Part shown: positions 1 through 9,312 of the stretch, piece by piece
How positions within the stretch are numbered: position 1 is the stretch's first letter
How the letters are laid out: each line of letters begins with the position of its first letter
DNA from: Candidatus Auribacterota bacterium
GTDB taxonomy: Bacteria > Auribacterota > JAFGBW01 > JAFGJP01
Assembly (NCBI GenBank): GCA_023144635.1
Contig: JAGLFH010000050.1
Span: forward strand, 1-54,357
Reading direction: 5' to 3'
DNA length: 54,357 nt
Notes under the pieces: generated by a model
Told to the model about the DNA's origin: nothing
The model's input: only the letters and a program-made list of their open reading frames with translations
Database searches by the model: none
Position numbers and translations under genes: made by a program

Positions 1-642
<642 letters not shown>

Positions 643-712
643 AATCATAGAGGCAATAGAAAAAAAGAGAATGCGGAAGAAAGTTTCCGCGGTTACCGGA
701 AAGGAGAAAAAA

Positions 713-1039
713 ATGTTGATGATTCGTTCAGTTGTAAGACGCGAAAAAGCTGACGCAGTGCTTGCCGGCTTGCTTGAAGCAGGGTATCCGGCGGTTACAA
801 AGGTGGATGTTTTTGGCAGGGGAAAACAGAGAGGTTTAAAAGTGGGAAATGTTACTTATGACGAGCTTCCAAAGGAGTTACTCATTACGGTTATTCAGGA
901 TAAAGATAAGGAGTTTGTGATAAAGACGGTAATTGAAAAAGCAAGGACAGGTGATGCCGGCGCGTTTGGTGACGGTAAAATATTTGTTTCACAGGTAGAT
1001 GAGTGTTACACAATAAGCTCAGGTGTTAAAGAAAAATAA
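713..1039 (+). CDS. nifI1: PII-family nitrogenase switch-off protein NifI1
   Basis: This 108-residue GlnB/PII-family protein acts with NifI2 to inhibit dinitrogenase when fixed nitrogen is available and is relieved by 2-oxoglutarate (known for the family). The ATG at 713 is chosen because AAGGAG at 701-706 precedes it at good spacing and the protein then begins at the PII core. Visible PII features are the VDVFGRGKQRG T-loop start, the YDELPKELL segment and the C-terminal GAFGDGKIFV phosphate-binding stretch. The T-loop lacks the uridylylated Tyr context of GlnB. Position between nifH and nifD and pairing with a second PII gene identify it as NifI1 rather than GlnB or GlnK. Confidence 0.95.
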   Translation: MLMIRSVVRREKADAVLAGLLEAGYPAVTKVDVFGRGKQRGLKVGNVTYDELPKELLITVIQDKDKEFVIKTVIEKARTGDAGAFGDGKIFVSQVDECYTISSGVKEK

Positions 1040-1049
1040 GGAGCGAAGA

Positions 1050-1454
1050 ATGAAAGAGGTAATGGCGGTAATTCGTATTAATAAGGTAAATGCTACAAAG
1101 CGGGCATTAAACGCGGCAGGGATCACGTCATTCACCGCGACTAACAGGGTTTTAGGCAGAGGCAAGGGGATTGTTGATTATCGAGTGCTTGAGGGGGCAA
1201 AGGAGGGAAGTCCTGAGGCGATTTCTTTGCTGGGGAGCGGGCCTCGCCTTGTTCCTAAAAGACTTCTTATCATAGTTGTTTCAGATGATTTTCTTGATAG
1301 GACAATAAAGGCAATTATTGATGTAAATCAGACAGGGCAGGCAGGAGACGGTAAAATTTTTGTAATGCCTATTCTTGAGGCAACAAGAGTAAGGACGGGT
1401 GAAACAGTTAAAGGGGCGTTTGGAAGCAGTGTCCTTGATTCGTCAGGAGCTTAA
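1050..1454 (+). CDS. nifI2: PII-family nitrogenase switch-off protein NifI2
   Basis: This 134-residue PII protein is the partner of NifI1; the NifI1-NifI2 hetero-oligomer binds NifDK. ATG 1050 has a GGAG-type ribosome site at 1039-1042 and gives the normal start MKEVMAVIRINKV. The T-loop region is longer than in NifI1 (about residues 44-67, including a glycine/serine-rich LLGSGPRLVP segment), which is the NifI2 hallmark, and the C-terminal core has QAGDGKIFV. It starts 10 bases after nifI1 stops and ends two bases before nifD, so the genes are surely co-transcribed. Confidence 0.95.
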   Translation: MKEVMAVIRINKVNATKRALNAAGITSFTATNRVLGRGKGIVDYRVLEGAKEGSPEAISLLGSGPRLVPKRLLIIVVSDDFLDRTIKAIIDVNQTGQAGDGKIFVMPILEATRVRTGETVKGAFGSSVLDSSGA

Positions 1455-1456
1455 TT

Positions 1457-3082
1457 ATGGAAAATATAAAAAAAGAAGTATTGCCTGATGGCGAGATGGT
1501 AATGGAAGATATTCTGGCAAAGTATCCGCCAAAGGTCGCAAAAAAAAGAAGTAAATCAATAGTACCTAATGATTCTTCCAGAGAGCAGTCGATACAGTCA
1601 AATGTCAGGACTGTTCCAGGAATCATTACTCAACGTGGTTGTTGTTACGCTGGATGTAAAGGCGTTGTTCTGGGCCCTACAAGGGACATAATTAATCTTA
1701 CTCATGGGCCTATCGGGTGTGGATTTTTCAGTTGGCTTACTCGTAGAAATCAGACAAGGCCCGGCCCTGAAGGGGATAATTATATGCCGTATTGTTTTTC
1801 AACAGACATGCAGGATGACAACATTGTTTTTGGCGGCGAGAAAAAATTAAAAGAGGCAATACAGGAAGCATATGATATTTTTCATCCTAAGGCGATTGGA
1901 ATTTTTGCCACCTGTCCGGTTGGCCTGATAGGTGACGACATTCATGCAGTAGCCAGAGAAATGAAGGAAAAGCTTGGGATTAATATTTTTGGTTTTTCTT
2001 GTGAAGGATACAAAGGTGTGAGCCAGTCCGCGGGGCATCATATTGCGAATAATCAAATATTTAAGCATGTTGTGGGCTTAGATGATAAGAGAAAAAAAGG
2101 AAAATTTTTAATCAATTTGCTTGGTGAATACAATATCGGAGGAGATGCCTTTTTGATCGAGGATTTGTTTGAACGATGCGGACTTACTCTGATATCAACT
2201 TTTAGCGGTAATTCAAGTATTGAACAATTTGCGAATTGTCATACCGCGGACCTTAATCTTGTCATGTGTCATCGTTCAATTAATTATGTTGCTGACATGC
2301 TGGAAAAAAAGTTTGGTATTCCATGGATGAAGATTAATTTTATTGGGGCAAATGCCTCTGCTGTGTCTTTAAGGCAGATAGGTAAGTATTTTAACGATAA
2401 GGAACTTTCCAGGCGCATAGAAAAGGTTATTGCAGAGGAGATGCCCGCGGTTGAGGAAGCGCGTAAAGAAGTAATGCCGCATACAAAAGGTAAACTGGCA
2501 ATGATTTTTGTAGGAGGTTCACGCGCCCATCATTATCAGGGATTGTTTGCCGAGATAGGTATGAGTACTATTGCCGCGGGATATGAATTCGCGCATAAAG
2601 ATGATTATGAAGGAAGAAAGGTATTGCCTGATCTGAAAGTGGATGCTGACAGCAGAAATATTGAGGAGCTTGTGGTGGAGAAAGATCCTGAAAGATATAA
2701 GCCGCGAAAAAGCCAGGAAGAGTTAAACAAGCTGAAGAAAGCAGGCGTCAGGATGAAGGAGTATGACGGAATGATGCCTGATATGGTGAAGAATTCTTTT
2801 GTCATTGATGACATCAGCCAGCATGAAACAGAGATGTTGATTGCTAAATACAAGCCAGCGGTTTTTTGCGCTGGTATTAAAGAAAAATATACAGTGCAAA
2901 AAAGAGGTGTGCCTATGAAACAATTGCATAGTTATGATTATGGCGGGCCTTTCGCAGTTTTTAAAGGAGCGGTTAATTTTTACAGGGAGATGGACAGGAC
3001 AATCAATTCAAAAGTCTGGGGATTAATCAAACCTCCGTGGGATAGCAGCCCTGAAATAACAGCAACGTTTGGTTCAGAATAA
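1457..3082 (+). CDS. nifD: Nitrogenase MoFe protein alpha chain NifD
   Basis: The alpha subunit of dinitrogenase, 541 residues, holds the active-site FeMo-cofactor and half of the P-cluster. P-cluster ligands are visible as C62 (RGCCYAGCK), C88 (HGPIGCG) and C153 (ATCPVG). H194-H195 (SAGHHIAN) line the active site, C271 (VMCHRSINY) is the cofactor Cys ligand and H491 (QLHSYDYGG) the cofactor His ligand. An insertion of about 50-60 residues around 385-445, rich in charged residues, is the type known from Clostridium pasteurianum NifD. All ligands support a Mo-type enzyme rather than VnfD or AnfD, and no vnfG/anfG gene lies between D and K. Confidence 0.98.
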   Translation: MENIKKEVLPDGEMVMEDILAKYPPKVAKKRSKSIVPNDSSREQSIQSNVRTVPGIITQRGCCYAGCKGVVLGPTRDIINLTHGPIGCGFFSWLTRRNQTRPGPEGDNYMPYCFSTDMQDDNIVFGGEKKLKEAIQEAYDIFHPKAIGIFATCPVGLIGDDIHAVAREMKEKLGINIFGFSCEGYKGVSQSAGHHIANNQIFKHVVGLDDKRKKGKFLINLLGEYNIGGDAFLIEDLFERCGLTLISTFSGNSSIEQFANCHTADLNLVMCHRSINYVADMLEKKFGIPWMKINFIGANASAVSLRQIGKYFNDKELSRRIEKVIAEEMPAVEEARKEVMPHTKGKLAMIFVGGSRAHHYQGLFAEIGMSTIAAGYEFAHKDDYEGRKVLPDLKVDADSRNIEELVVEKDPERYKPRKSQEELNKLKKAGVRMKEYDGMMPDMVKNSFVIDDISQHETEMLIAKYKPAVFCAGIKEKYTVQKRGVPMKQLHSYDYGGPFAVFKGAVNFYREMDRTINSKVWGLIKPPWDSSPEITATFGSE

Positions 3083-3103
3083 AAAGATAAATGGAGGAAT
3101 AAT

Positions 3104-4486
3104 ATGCTTTTACGACATACGCCTGAAGAAATAAAAGAGAGGAAGGCTTTGACGGTAAATCCTGCTAAGATGTGTCAGCCGATTGGCGCGATGTACGCGG
3201 CGCTGGGAATACATGGGTGTATGCCGCACAGCCATGGTTCACAAGGCTGTTGCGCGTATCATAGAAGTACTCTTACGCGGCATTACAAAGAACCCATAAT
3301 GGCAGCTACGAGTTCTTTTACAGAGGGTTCATCAGTCTTCGGCGGCCAGGCAAATTTGGTACAGGCTATAAATAATATGTTTACAATTTATAACCCGGAC
3401 ATAATCGCGGTTCATACGACATGTTTGTCTGAGACCATAGGCGATGATGTTAACCAGATTTGCCAAAAGGCAAGGGATGACGGAAAGGTTCCGGAAGGAA
3501 AACACGTGATACATTGCAATACTCCCAGTTATGTTGGTTCGCATATTACAGGTTATTCAAATATGCTTAAAGGAATTATTAAGTATTTCTCAAAATCAAC
3601 AGGCATAAAAAAGGATCAGATGAATATTATTTCAGGCTGGGTAGAACCTTCTGATATGAAAGAGATAAAAAAAATTGCGAAAGAAATGGGAATAAAAATA
3701 GTTTTATTCCCTGATACTTCCGATATTCTTGACGCGCCGCAAACAGGCGTCCATGCATTTTATCCGAAAGGCGGTACAACAATACCTGAATTAATAAGTA
3801 CAGGAGACAGTAAGTTCAGTCTCGCGCTTGGTGAATTCGCGACTGATGCCCCGGCAAAAGATCTGAATAGTAAGTGCAAGGTTAAATTTAAAACAATCGA
3901 TCTGCCTATAGGGTTATCTGCTACTGACAGGTTTATCGTTGCTTTAAGTAATGCCGCGGATGTTGATGTTCCTGAATGTATTACAGAAGAAAGAGGCCGG
4001 CTTGTAGATATTATTACAGATATGCAGCAGTATTTTTACAATAAAAGAGTGGCTTTATTTGGCGATCCTGATCAGTTAATACCTCTTACCGAACTGCTTG
4101 TTGATTTAGATATGAAGCCTGTTTATATTCTCAGCGGAACTTCTGGAAAAGTATTTGTTCGCAGGATAAAAGAGATTCTTGCTGAAAGTGTGCCAAATGC
4201 AAAGGTTAAGAATGGGGCTAACGCGGATTTATTTTTACTGCATCAATGGATTAAAAATGATCCTGTTGATTTAATTATTGGTAATACTTATGGAAAATAT
4301 ATCGCGAGAGATGAGGACATTCCGTTTTTAAGAATGGGTTTTCCGATATTAGATAGAGTAGGGCATAGTTATTTTCCAACAGTAGGATATGCCGGCGCAA
4401 TGAGGGTATTGGAGAAGATACTTAATTTGTTGATGGACAGACAGGACAGAGATTCCTCAGAGGAGAGTTTTGAATTGGTTATGTAA
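3104..4486 (+). CDS. nifK: Nitrogenase MoFe protein beta chain NifK
   Basis: The beta subunit of dinitrogenase (460 residues) carries the other half of the P-cluster. Ligand cysteines are C24 (KMCQPIGAM), C49 (GSQGCCAYHR) and C107 (HTTCLSETIGDD). It lacks the N-terminal extension of about 50 residues found in Azotobacter NifK, which matches the short clostridial form and the insertion seen in its NifD partner. The ATG at 3104 follows a TGGAGGAATA ribosome site. A strong hairpin begins directly after the stop codon, separating nifHI1I2DK from nifE. Confidence 0.98.
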   Translation: MLLRHTPEEIKERKALTVNPAKMCQPIGAMYAALGIHGCMPHSHGSQGCCAYHRSTLTRHYKEPIMAATSSFTEGSSVFGGQANLVQAINNMFTIYNPDIIAVHTTCLSETIGDDVNQICQKARDDGKVPEGKHVIHCNTPSYVGSHITGYSNMLKGIIKYFSKSTGIKKDQMNIISGWVEPSDMKEIKKIAKEMGIKIVLFPDTSDILDAPQTGVHAFYPKGGTTIPELISTGDSKFSLALGEFATDAPAKDLNSKCKVKFKTIDLPIGLSATDRFIVALSNAADVDVPECITEERGRLVDIITDMQQYFYNKRVALFGDPDQLIPLTELLVDLDMKPVYILSGTSGKVFVRRIKEILAESVPNAKVKNGANADLFLLHQWIKNDPVDLIIGNTYGKYIARDEDIPFLRMGFPILDRVGHSYFPTVGYAGAMRVLEKILNLLMDRQDRDSSEESFELVM

Positions 4487-4519
4487 ACCCCGTTAGAGAA
4501 GAAAATTCTCTAACGGGGT
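4487..4519 (+). terminator. Perfect 14-bp hairpin after nifK
   Basis: Bases 4487-4500 and 4506-4519 are perfect inverted repeats (ACCCCGTTAGAGAA and its complement) around a 5-base GAAAA loop, beginning at the base after the nifK stop codon. No T-run follows, so a pure intrinsic terminator is unlikely. It more probably stabilises the upstream message or acts as a partial terminator that lowers nifE-N-B expression relative to nifHDK, as intergenic nif hairpins do elsewhere (inference). Confidence 0.7.
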
Positions 4520-4525
4520 AAATGA

Positions 4526-4570
4526 GGCCACAACTTATGAAGTCAGAAGGACGAGATAAGTTATAAGGCC
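4526..4570 (+). repeat. Second, imperfect hairpin in the nifK-nifE gap
   Basis: GGCC at 4526-4529 and AACTTAT at 4532-4538 pair with ATAAGTT at 4556-4562 and GGCC at 4567-4570, giving an interrupted stem of 11 pairs around a loop of 17 bases. It lies between the nifK hairpin and the dispersed repeat that runs into the nifE ribosome site. Confidence 0.4.
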
Positions 4571-4575
4571 GAATT

Positions 4576-4606
4576 TATCCTGAGCAAACGAAGTGAGTCG
4601 AAGGAT
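4576..4606 (+). repeat. CCTGAGC...GTCGAAGG dispersed palindromic repeat (copy 1)
   Basis: The segment contains TATCCTGAGC and, after a short insert, GTCGAAGGATC. The same core recurs near 24969 and 34681 in this window. Its 3' arm, AAGGA at 4601-4605, lies 6 bases before the nifE ATG and is the only plausible Shine-Dalgarno sequence for that gene. Confidence 0.6.
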
Positions 4607-4611
4607 CTTTT

Positions 4612-5964
4612 ATGAATAAGATAGCAATATTAGAAGAGAGAAAAAAACAAATATACTACAAGGGTGAAGAATCCTTTGATATGAGATGTGAAAGAGGTAG
4701 TCTCGCGGGTTCGGTGAGTCAGCGGGCATGTGTTTTCTGTGGTTCACGCGTAGTATTGTATCCAATTGCTGATGCGCTGCATCTGGTTCACGGCCCCATC
4801 GGCTGTGCCGCGTATACCTGGGATATCAGAGGTGCATTATCATCGGGGCCGGAACTGCATCGTTTGAGTTTTTCTACGGATCTTCAGGAAAAAAATATCA
4901 TTTTTGGCGGTGAGAAAAAGCTTTATAAGGCATTGTGTGAACTTATAGATAAACATCAACCCAGGGCGGCCTTTGTATATGCAACGTGTATTGTTGGAAT
5001 TATCGGAGATGATATGGATTCGGTTTGCAGGCGGGTTAGTGAGGAGAAGAGGATTCCTGTTCTTTCTGTCCATTCCGAGGGGTTTAAGGGGACAAAGAAA
5101 GATGGATATCGTGCTGCGTGTGATGCCCTGGCCCGTCTTGTCGGAACAGGGCCGAGGACTAATAACATTGGCCAATGCAGCATAAATATTCTCGGTGATT
5201 TCAATATTGCCGGAGAGACGTGGATGATTAAAGAGTATTACCGCCGCATGGGAGTTGAAGTTATTTCCACTATAACCGGTGATGGAAGAATTGCGGATAT
5301 TCAGAGAGCACATAATGCCAAACTTAATGTTGTGCAATGTTCGGGCTCAATGATGCCTCTGGCGAAAACGATGAAAGAACGCTATGGGATACCCTTTATA
5401 CGTGTTTCCTATTTTGGAATTGAAGATACGGCAGAAGCTCTATATGAAGTTGCTCGTTTTTTTAAGAATAAAAAAATACTCCGGCAGACAGACGAATTGG
5501 TTAAGAGTGAAGTCCGGCGCATAATACCGGATCTTGATCAATATAAAAGAAAACTTAAGGAAAAAAAAGCCGCTATCTACGTTGGCGGTGCCTTTAAAGC
5601 CTTCTCTCTTATAAAAGCGCTTGATTATCTGGAAATGAAAACGGTTGTAGTAGGTTCGCAAACCGGCAATAAAGATGATTATAAACGATTGAAAGAAATG
5701 TGCCCGAATGGAACGATAATCGTTGATGATGCCAATCCGCTGGAGTTGTCCCGGTTTATACTTGAGAAAGATGCCGATATTTTTATCGGCGGAGTCAAAG
5801 AACGTTATCTGGCTTATAAGCTTGGTATTGGATATTGTGATCACAACCACCAACGTAAACTTGCACTTGCGGGTTTTGACGGTATGCTCAATTTTGCCCG
5901 TGAGGTTTATTCATCAGTGATGAGTCCTGTGTGGCAGTTTTGCCCGCGTAGGAAGAAAGTGTGA
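4612..5964 (+). CDS. nifE: FeMo-cofactor scaffold protein NifE
   Basis: NifE (450 residues) forms the NifE2N2 scaffold on which the NifB-cofactor matures by receiving Mo and homocitrate. It is a NifD paralogue: cysteines equivalent to the P-cluster ligands are C40 (RACVFCG), C65 (HGPIGCA) and C126 (YATCIVG), and the DIRGALSSGPELHR segment is typical of NifE. The NifD cofactor ligands are not conserved in context, as expected for a scaffold. The start at 4612 uses a ribosome site supplied by a dispersed repeat. nifN follows after 8 bases. Confidence 0.95.
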   Translation: MNKIAILEERKKQIYYKGEESFDMRCERGSLAGSVSQRACVFCGSRVVLYPIADALHLVHGPIGCAAYTWDIRGALSSGPELHRLSFSTDLQEKNIIFGGEKKLYKALCELIDKHQPRAAFVYATCIVGIIGDDMDSVCRRVSEEKRIPVLSVHSEGFKGTKKDGYRAACDALARLVGTGPRTNNIGQCSINILGDFNIAGETWMIKEYYRRMGVEVISTITGDGRIADIQRAHNAKLNVVQCSGSMMPLAKTMKERYGIPFIRVSYFGIEDTAEALYEVARFFKNKKILRQTDELVKSEVRRIIPDLDQYKRKLKEKKAAIYVGGAFKAFSLIKALDYLEMKTVVVGSQTGNKDDYKRLKEMCPNGTIIVDDANPLELSRFILEKDADIFIGGVKERYLAYKLGIGYCDHNHQRKLALAGFDGMLNFAREVYSSVMSPVWQFCPRRKKV

Positions 5965-5972
5965 GGTGAGGA

Positions 5973-7328
5973 ATGAAAACAAGAGAAAAATTGGATGCAG
6001 CTACCCAAAACCCGTGCAAATTGTGCGCACCGCTCGGCGCAAGCATTGTATTCAGAGGAATTCGCGGCGCTTTGCCGTTTTTGCATGGTTCTCAAGGATG
6101 TTCAACATATATCCGCCGGTACCTTATCAACCACTTTAGAGAACCGGTTGATATTGCCTCGTCAAATTTTTCTGAAGAAACGACGATATTCGGGGGAAAA
6201 CAAAATTTACTGGATGGGCTAAAAAATATTTGCAGGCAGTATCAACCGGAAATTATCGGAGTAGCAAGTACCTGCTTAAGTGAAACGATCGGTGATGATG
6301 TTCCGATGATATTGCGCGAATTCTTTCTTAAAAGTACATCTGAAATCTTACCCAAAATTGTGTCTGTTTCAACACCAAGTTACTCAGGAACCCATATGGA
6401 TGGGTTTCATAATGCCGTACTTTCTGTTGTTTCAGCCATAGCTGCAAGAGGAAATAAGCTTCGGCAAATCGGGATTTTCCCCGGGCTGGTATCTTCTGCG
6501 GACATTCGATATTTGAAAGAAGTGATGGGCGATTTCGGGCTTGATCATGTAATTTTACCCGACTATTCCGAGACATTGGACGGCGGGCCCTGGACAGAGT
6601 ACCAAAAAATACAGCAAGGGGGAACATCAGTTGGCCAGATCGCGTCTTTAGGGCATTCATCAGGCATAATTGAATTTGGCGATAGCCTGAAAATGAAAGA
6701 AACAGCAGGAACATTTCTGGAAAAACATTTTTCCGTACCGCGATTTGCTTCCGGATTACCGATTGGTATTAAGTTAACCGATTTATTCTTTAAGCTGTTA
6801 GAAAAAATGAGCGGCAGAGAAATACCGTCAAAATATCGCCTTGCACGCTCCAGGCTTGTCGATTCGTACGTGGACGGGCATAAGCATTTATTTGAAAAAA
6901 AGGCTGTTGTGTATGGTGACGAGGACATTGTTATTGCTGTTGCTTCGTTTCTATTTGAAATTGGAGTTGTTCCCGTGCTTTGTGCTACCGGTGCGCGTAC
7001 AGGTACTATCAAACGCGTTTTGCCTGAAATTGCGTCTGCTTATGATAAAAAAATAACAGTTTGTGAGGGCATTGATTTTGAACAGATATACGAAAAGACT
7101 GAAAATCTGGATGCTGATTTTATGATAGGCAACAGCAAAGGTTATTATATCGCAAGAAAACGGGGCATACCACTGATAAGGATTGGTTTTCCGATACACG
7201 ACAGGATAGGCGCGCAGAGAATCCTGCATTTGGGATACAGAGGAACACAGCAGTTGTTTGACAGAATAGTAAATACGGTTATTGAGAAGAGACAAGAGGC
7301 ATCATCTGTTGGATATTCATATATATAA
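5973..7328 (+). CDS. nifN: FeMo-cofactor scaffold protein NifN
   Basis: NifN (451 residues) is the beta-like partner of NifE. It is a NifK paralogue with C15/C18 (CKLCAPLGAS), C43 (GSQGCSTYIRR) and C101 (STCLSETIGDD). There is no C-terminal NifX fusion, and no free nifX or nafY gene appears in the window. GTGAGG just upstream of ATG 5973 serves as the ribosome site. Alternative identities such as VnfN are unlikely given a single nif set. Confidence 0.94.
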   Translation: MKTREKLDAATQNPCKLCAPLGASIVFRGIRGALPFLHGSQGCSTYIRRYLINHFREPVDIASSNFSEETTIFGGKQNLLDGLKNICRQYQPEIIGVASTCLSETIGDDVPMILREFFLKSTSEILPKIVSVSTPSYSGTHMDGFHNAVLSVVSAIAARGNKLRQIGIFPGLVSSADIRYLKEVMGDFGLDHVILPDYSETLDGGPWTEYQKIQQGGTSVGQIASLGHSSGIIEFGDSLKMKETAGTFLEKHFSVPRFASGLPIGIKLTDLFFKLLEKMSGREIPSKYRLARSRLVDSYVDGHKHLFEKKAVVYGDEDIVIAVASFLFEIGVVPVLCATGARTGTIKRVLPEIASAYDKKITVCEGIDFEQIYEKTENLDADFMIGNSKGYYIARKRGIPLIRIGFPIHDRIGAQRILHLGYRGTQQLFDRIVNTVIEKRQEASSVGYSYI

Positions 7329-7343
7329 TAAGGAGAAGTCAAA

Positions 7344-8243
7344 ATGAGTATAAATATATCAAATCATCCATGTTTTAACGATAAAATACGTCATACTTTC
7401 GGAAGGGTTCATCTTGCGGTAGCGCCAAAGTGCAATATCCAATGTAATTTTTGTAATAGAAAATATGATTGTGTTAATGAAAGCCGTCCGGGCGTAACAA
7501 GCGCTGTGTTGACTCCGGATCAGGCTCTTCATTATCTTGACTATGTTTTGAAAAAAAATCCTAATATTTCTGTTGTGGGAATTGCCGGCCCGGGAGACCC
7601 TTTTGCCAATAGCGAAGAAACAATGCAAACTTTGACGATGGCCAGAGAGAAGTATCCGGATATAATTTTGTGTCTGGCTACAAACGGGCTTAACATTGCT
7701 CCTTGTATAGAAAAAATTGCAAAGCTTAACGTAAGTCATGTAACTATTACCGTAAATGCTATTGAGCCGGAAATTGGCGCCAGGATATACTCCTGGGTGC
7801 GGTACAAAAAAAACCTGTACAATGCCGGCGAGGGGTTCAGGATATTGCTGGATAAGCAGCTCAAGGCCATTAAAACCCTTAAAGAAAAAAACGTTACAGT
7901 AAAGGTTAATACAGTAATAATACCGGGCATAAACGATTCTCACGTTGAAGCTGTTGCCAGAAAAATGTCAGAGCTGGGGGTGGATATTCACAATTGTATC
8001 GGTTACTACCAAACTAAGGGAACTATTTTTGAGGATATTGAAGAACCTTCCGCCAAACTTGTTCAAAAGATCAGGAACGATGCAGAAAAGTACCTTACCC
8101 AGATGCGTCATTGCGTTAGGTGCAGGGCGGATGCGGTAGGTTTGTTAGGGAAAGAAGGTATGGGATATTCTGAGTTTTTAACAAGTTGTCAAAAAAAGGA
8201 GAGAAGTTATGAAGAAACCCGAATACCACATTTTTGTATGTAA
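7344..8243 (+). CDS. nifB: Radical SAM FeMo-cofactor synthase NifB
   Basis: NifB (299 residues) fuses two [4Fe-4S] clusters around a carbide from SAM to make the 8Fe core (NifB-co). The N-terminal HPCFN motif and the radical SAM motif C30-x3-C34-x2-C37 (CNIQCNFC) are present, as are the GPGDP turn and the late HCVRCRADAVGLLG motif characteristic of NifB. It is the short form without a NifX-like C-terminal domain, as in methanogens and many anaerobes. The AAGGAG site at 7330 precedes ATG 7344. Its 3' end overlaps the ferredoxin gene by 35 bases. Confidence 0.96.
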   Translation: MSINISNHPCFNDKIRHTFGRVHLAVAPKCNIQCNFCNRKYDCVNESRPGVTSAVLTPDQALHYLDYVLKKNPNISVVGIAGPGDPFANSEETMQTLTMAREKYPDIILCLATNGLNIAPCIEKIAKLNVSHVTITVNAIEPEIGARIYSWVRYKKNLYNAGEGFRILLDKQLKAIKTLKEKNVTVKVNTVIIPGINDSHVEAVARKMSELGVDIHNCIGYYQTKGTIFEDIEEPSAKLVQKIRNDAEKYLTQMRHCVRCRADAVGLLGKEGMGYSEFLTSCQKKERSYEETRIPHFCM

Positions 8244-8511
8244 CTCATTCAGACTTACGGGAGCACCTCAGGGTGTATGCAATAAAAAAGGAGCTCCGGC
8301 TCTTCTTCAGTATATTGAGGAAGAAATAATTGACAGAGGCTTGGATGCAATGGTGTCCAGTACCGGATGCCTTAAGCTGTGCGAAAAAGGTCCTGTCATG
8401 ATAATTTATCCGAATAATTATTGGTACGGCGAGGTGACCGAAGAAGCCGTTGATAAAATTCTTGATGCTCTTGAGGACAACAAAGCCGTGGAAGATTACT
8501 TAATTGCATAA
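8209..8511 (+). CDS. Thioredoxin-like [2Fe-2S] ferredoxin
   Basis: A 100-residue [2Fe-2S] ferredoxin of the thioredoxin-fold family (like Clostridium pasteurianum 2FeFd and Azotobacter FeSII). Ligand cysteines are C11, C24, C54 and C58, and the first two positions equal those of the clostridial protein. GGAGAG before ATG 8209 lies inside nifB, so translation is probably coupled. In nif clusters such ferredoxins bind or donate electrons to nitrogenase or to cofactor assembly; the exact partner here is inferred only from position directly after nifB. Confidence 0.9.
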   Translation: MKKPEYHIFVCNSFRLTGAPQGVCNKKGAPALLQYIEEEIIDRGLDAMVSSTGCLKLCEKGPVMIIYPNNYWYGEVTEEAVDKILDALEDNKAVEDYLIA

Positions 8512-8518
8512 CAGTTGA

Positions 8519-8563
8519 CCTTATTCCAAACCCGCATTGGAATAAGGTTTCCAATGCGGGTTT
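8519..8563 (+). promoter_or_regulatory. Mutually exclusive hairpins between ferredoxin and DUF364 genes
   Basis: Two stems share sequence. Stem A pairs 8519-8527 (CCTTATTCC) with 8539-8547 (GGAATAAGG). Stem B is a perfect 15-bp pair of 8528-8542 with 8549-8563 and a 6-base loop. They cannot form together, the logic of an attenuator. No T-run follows stem B, so it may act as a pause, a processing site or a protein-dependent terminator. It separates the nif core from the DUF364 and transporter genes. Confidence 0.6.
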
Positions 8564-8577
8564 GAAAGAGGTTTGAA

Positions 8578-9294
8578 ATGGAAAAGCTTAAGAAACAAAT
8601 AAAGAAAATTATTAAGGATTATAAGATACAGGATGGAATTGTGCGAATAAAAACAAAAGTGCTATCGGCTGAAGAAGCGATAGGAAACCCGGAGCATAAT
8701 GACTATCCCATTCAAAAAGGCCGGGAAAGATTGATGCAGGCTGATTTTAACGGCGCTTATGGTGTGGCTTTTACGGATATGTTTGGCGACTATAATGGCT
8801 CTCTTTATGAAATAGTAAATATGGAACTGAAAAATAATTTTAGACGCGCAATTTTTATTTCAACTATCAATGCAGTTTTAAGCTGTTTTGGTTTGGTTGA
8901 TAAAACGAGCCACTGCAGGAATGAGGGGCCTGTTAACTGCCGGAAAAGAATAGTTGAATTTATGAGAGATAACTTTGGGAATCCAAAGATATTTCAGGCA
9001 GGTCTTCAGCCCCGTTTTGTAGAAGTATTGAGTAAGGAATTTGAATTTCGCGTGACTGATATGGACAAAGATAACATTGGGAAAAAGATCAATGGAGTAA
9101 CAATTGGGCCGGCCGGTGATACAGAAAAAAACATAGAATGGTGTGATGTGGTATTCGCGACAGGGTCAACTTTTGTTAATGAAACTTATGAGCAATTAAT
9201 GATGGATAGCAAACCAACAGTATTTTATGGTGTAACCTGTGCTGGAGCAACGTATCTTTTGAATTTAAAAAGATACTGTCCGGAAGGAATTTGA
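8578..9294 (+). CDS. DUF4213/DUF364-type putative metal-chelation protein
   Basis: This 238-residue protein resembles the two-domain DUF4213 plus DUF364 family (described as a putative heavy-metal chelation domain). The N-terminal half has AYGVAFTDMFGDYNGSLYE and a helix ending in INAVLSCFG; the C-terminal Rossmann-like half has DVVFATGSTFVNETYEQLM and a GVTCAGA turn, the expected DUF364 hallmarks. Cysteines at SHCRN, VNCRK, EWCD and VTCAG could bind a metal. It sits between the nif genes and an ABC importer, 66 bases after the ferredoxin. Biochemical function is not established; the family assignment is by motif recognition. Confidence 0.7.
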   Translation: MEKLKKQIKKIIKDYKIQDGIVRIKTKVLSAEEAIGNPEHNDYPIQKGRERLMQADFNGAYGVAFTDMFGDYNGSLYEIVNMELKNNFRRAIFISTINAVLSCFGLVDKTSHCRNEGPVNCRKRIVEFMRDNFGNPKIFQAGLQPRFVEVLSKEFEFRVTDMDKDNIGKKINGVTIGPAGDTEKNIEWCDVVFATGSTFVNETYEQLMMDSKPTVFYGVTCAGATYLLNLKRYCPEGI

Positions 9295-9312
9295 GTAACA
9301 AAGGGCAAACAA

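Noticed and set aside
4840-5337. Long open frames on the opposite strand of nifE and similar shadows elsewhere
   Set aside because: They lie fully inside well-identified genes and their translations show no recognisable domain.
8543-8548. Hexaloop as an ANTAR-binding site
   Set aside because: The loop has G at position 4 but T rather than A at position 1, and no second hexaloop hairpin is nearby.
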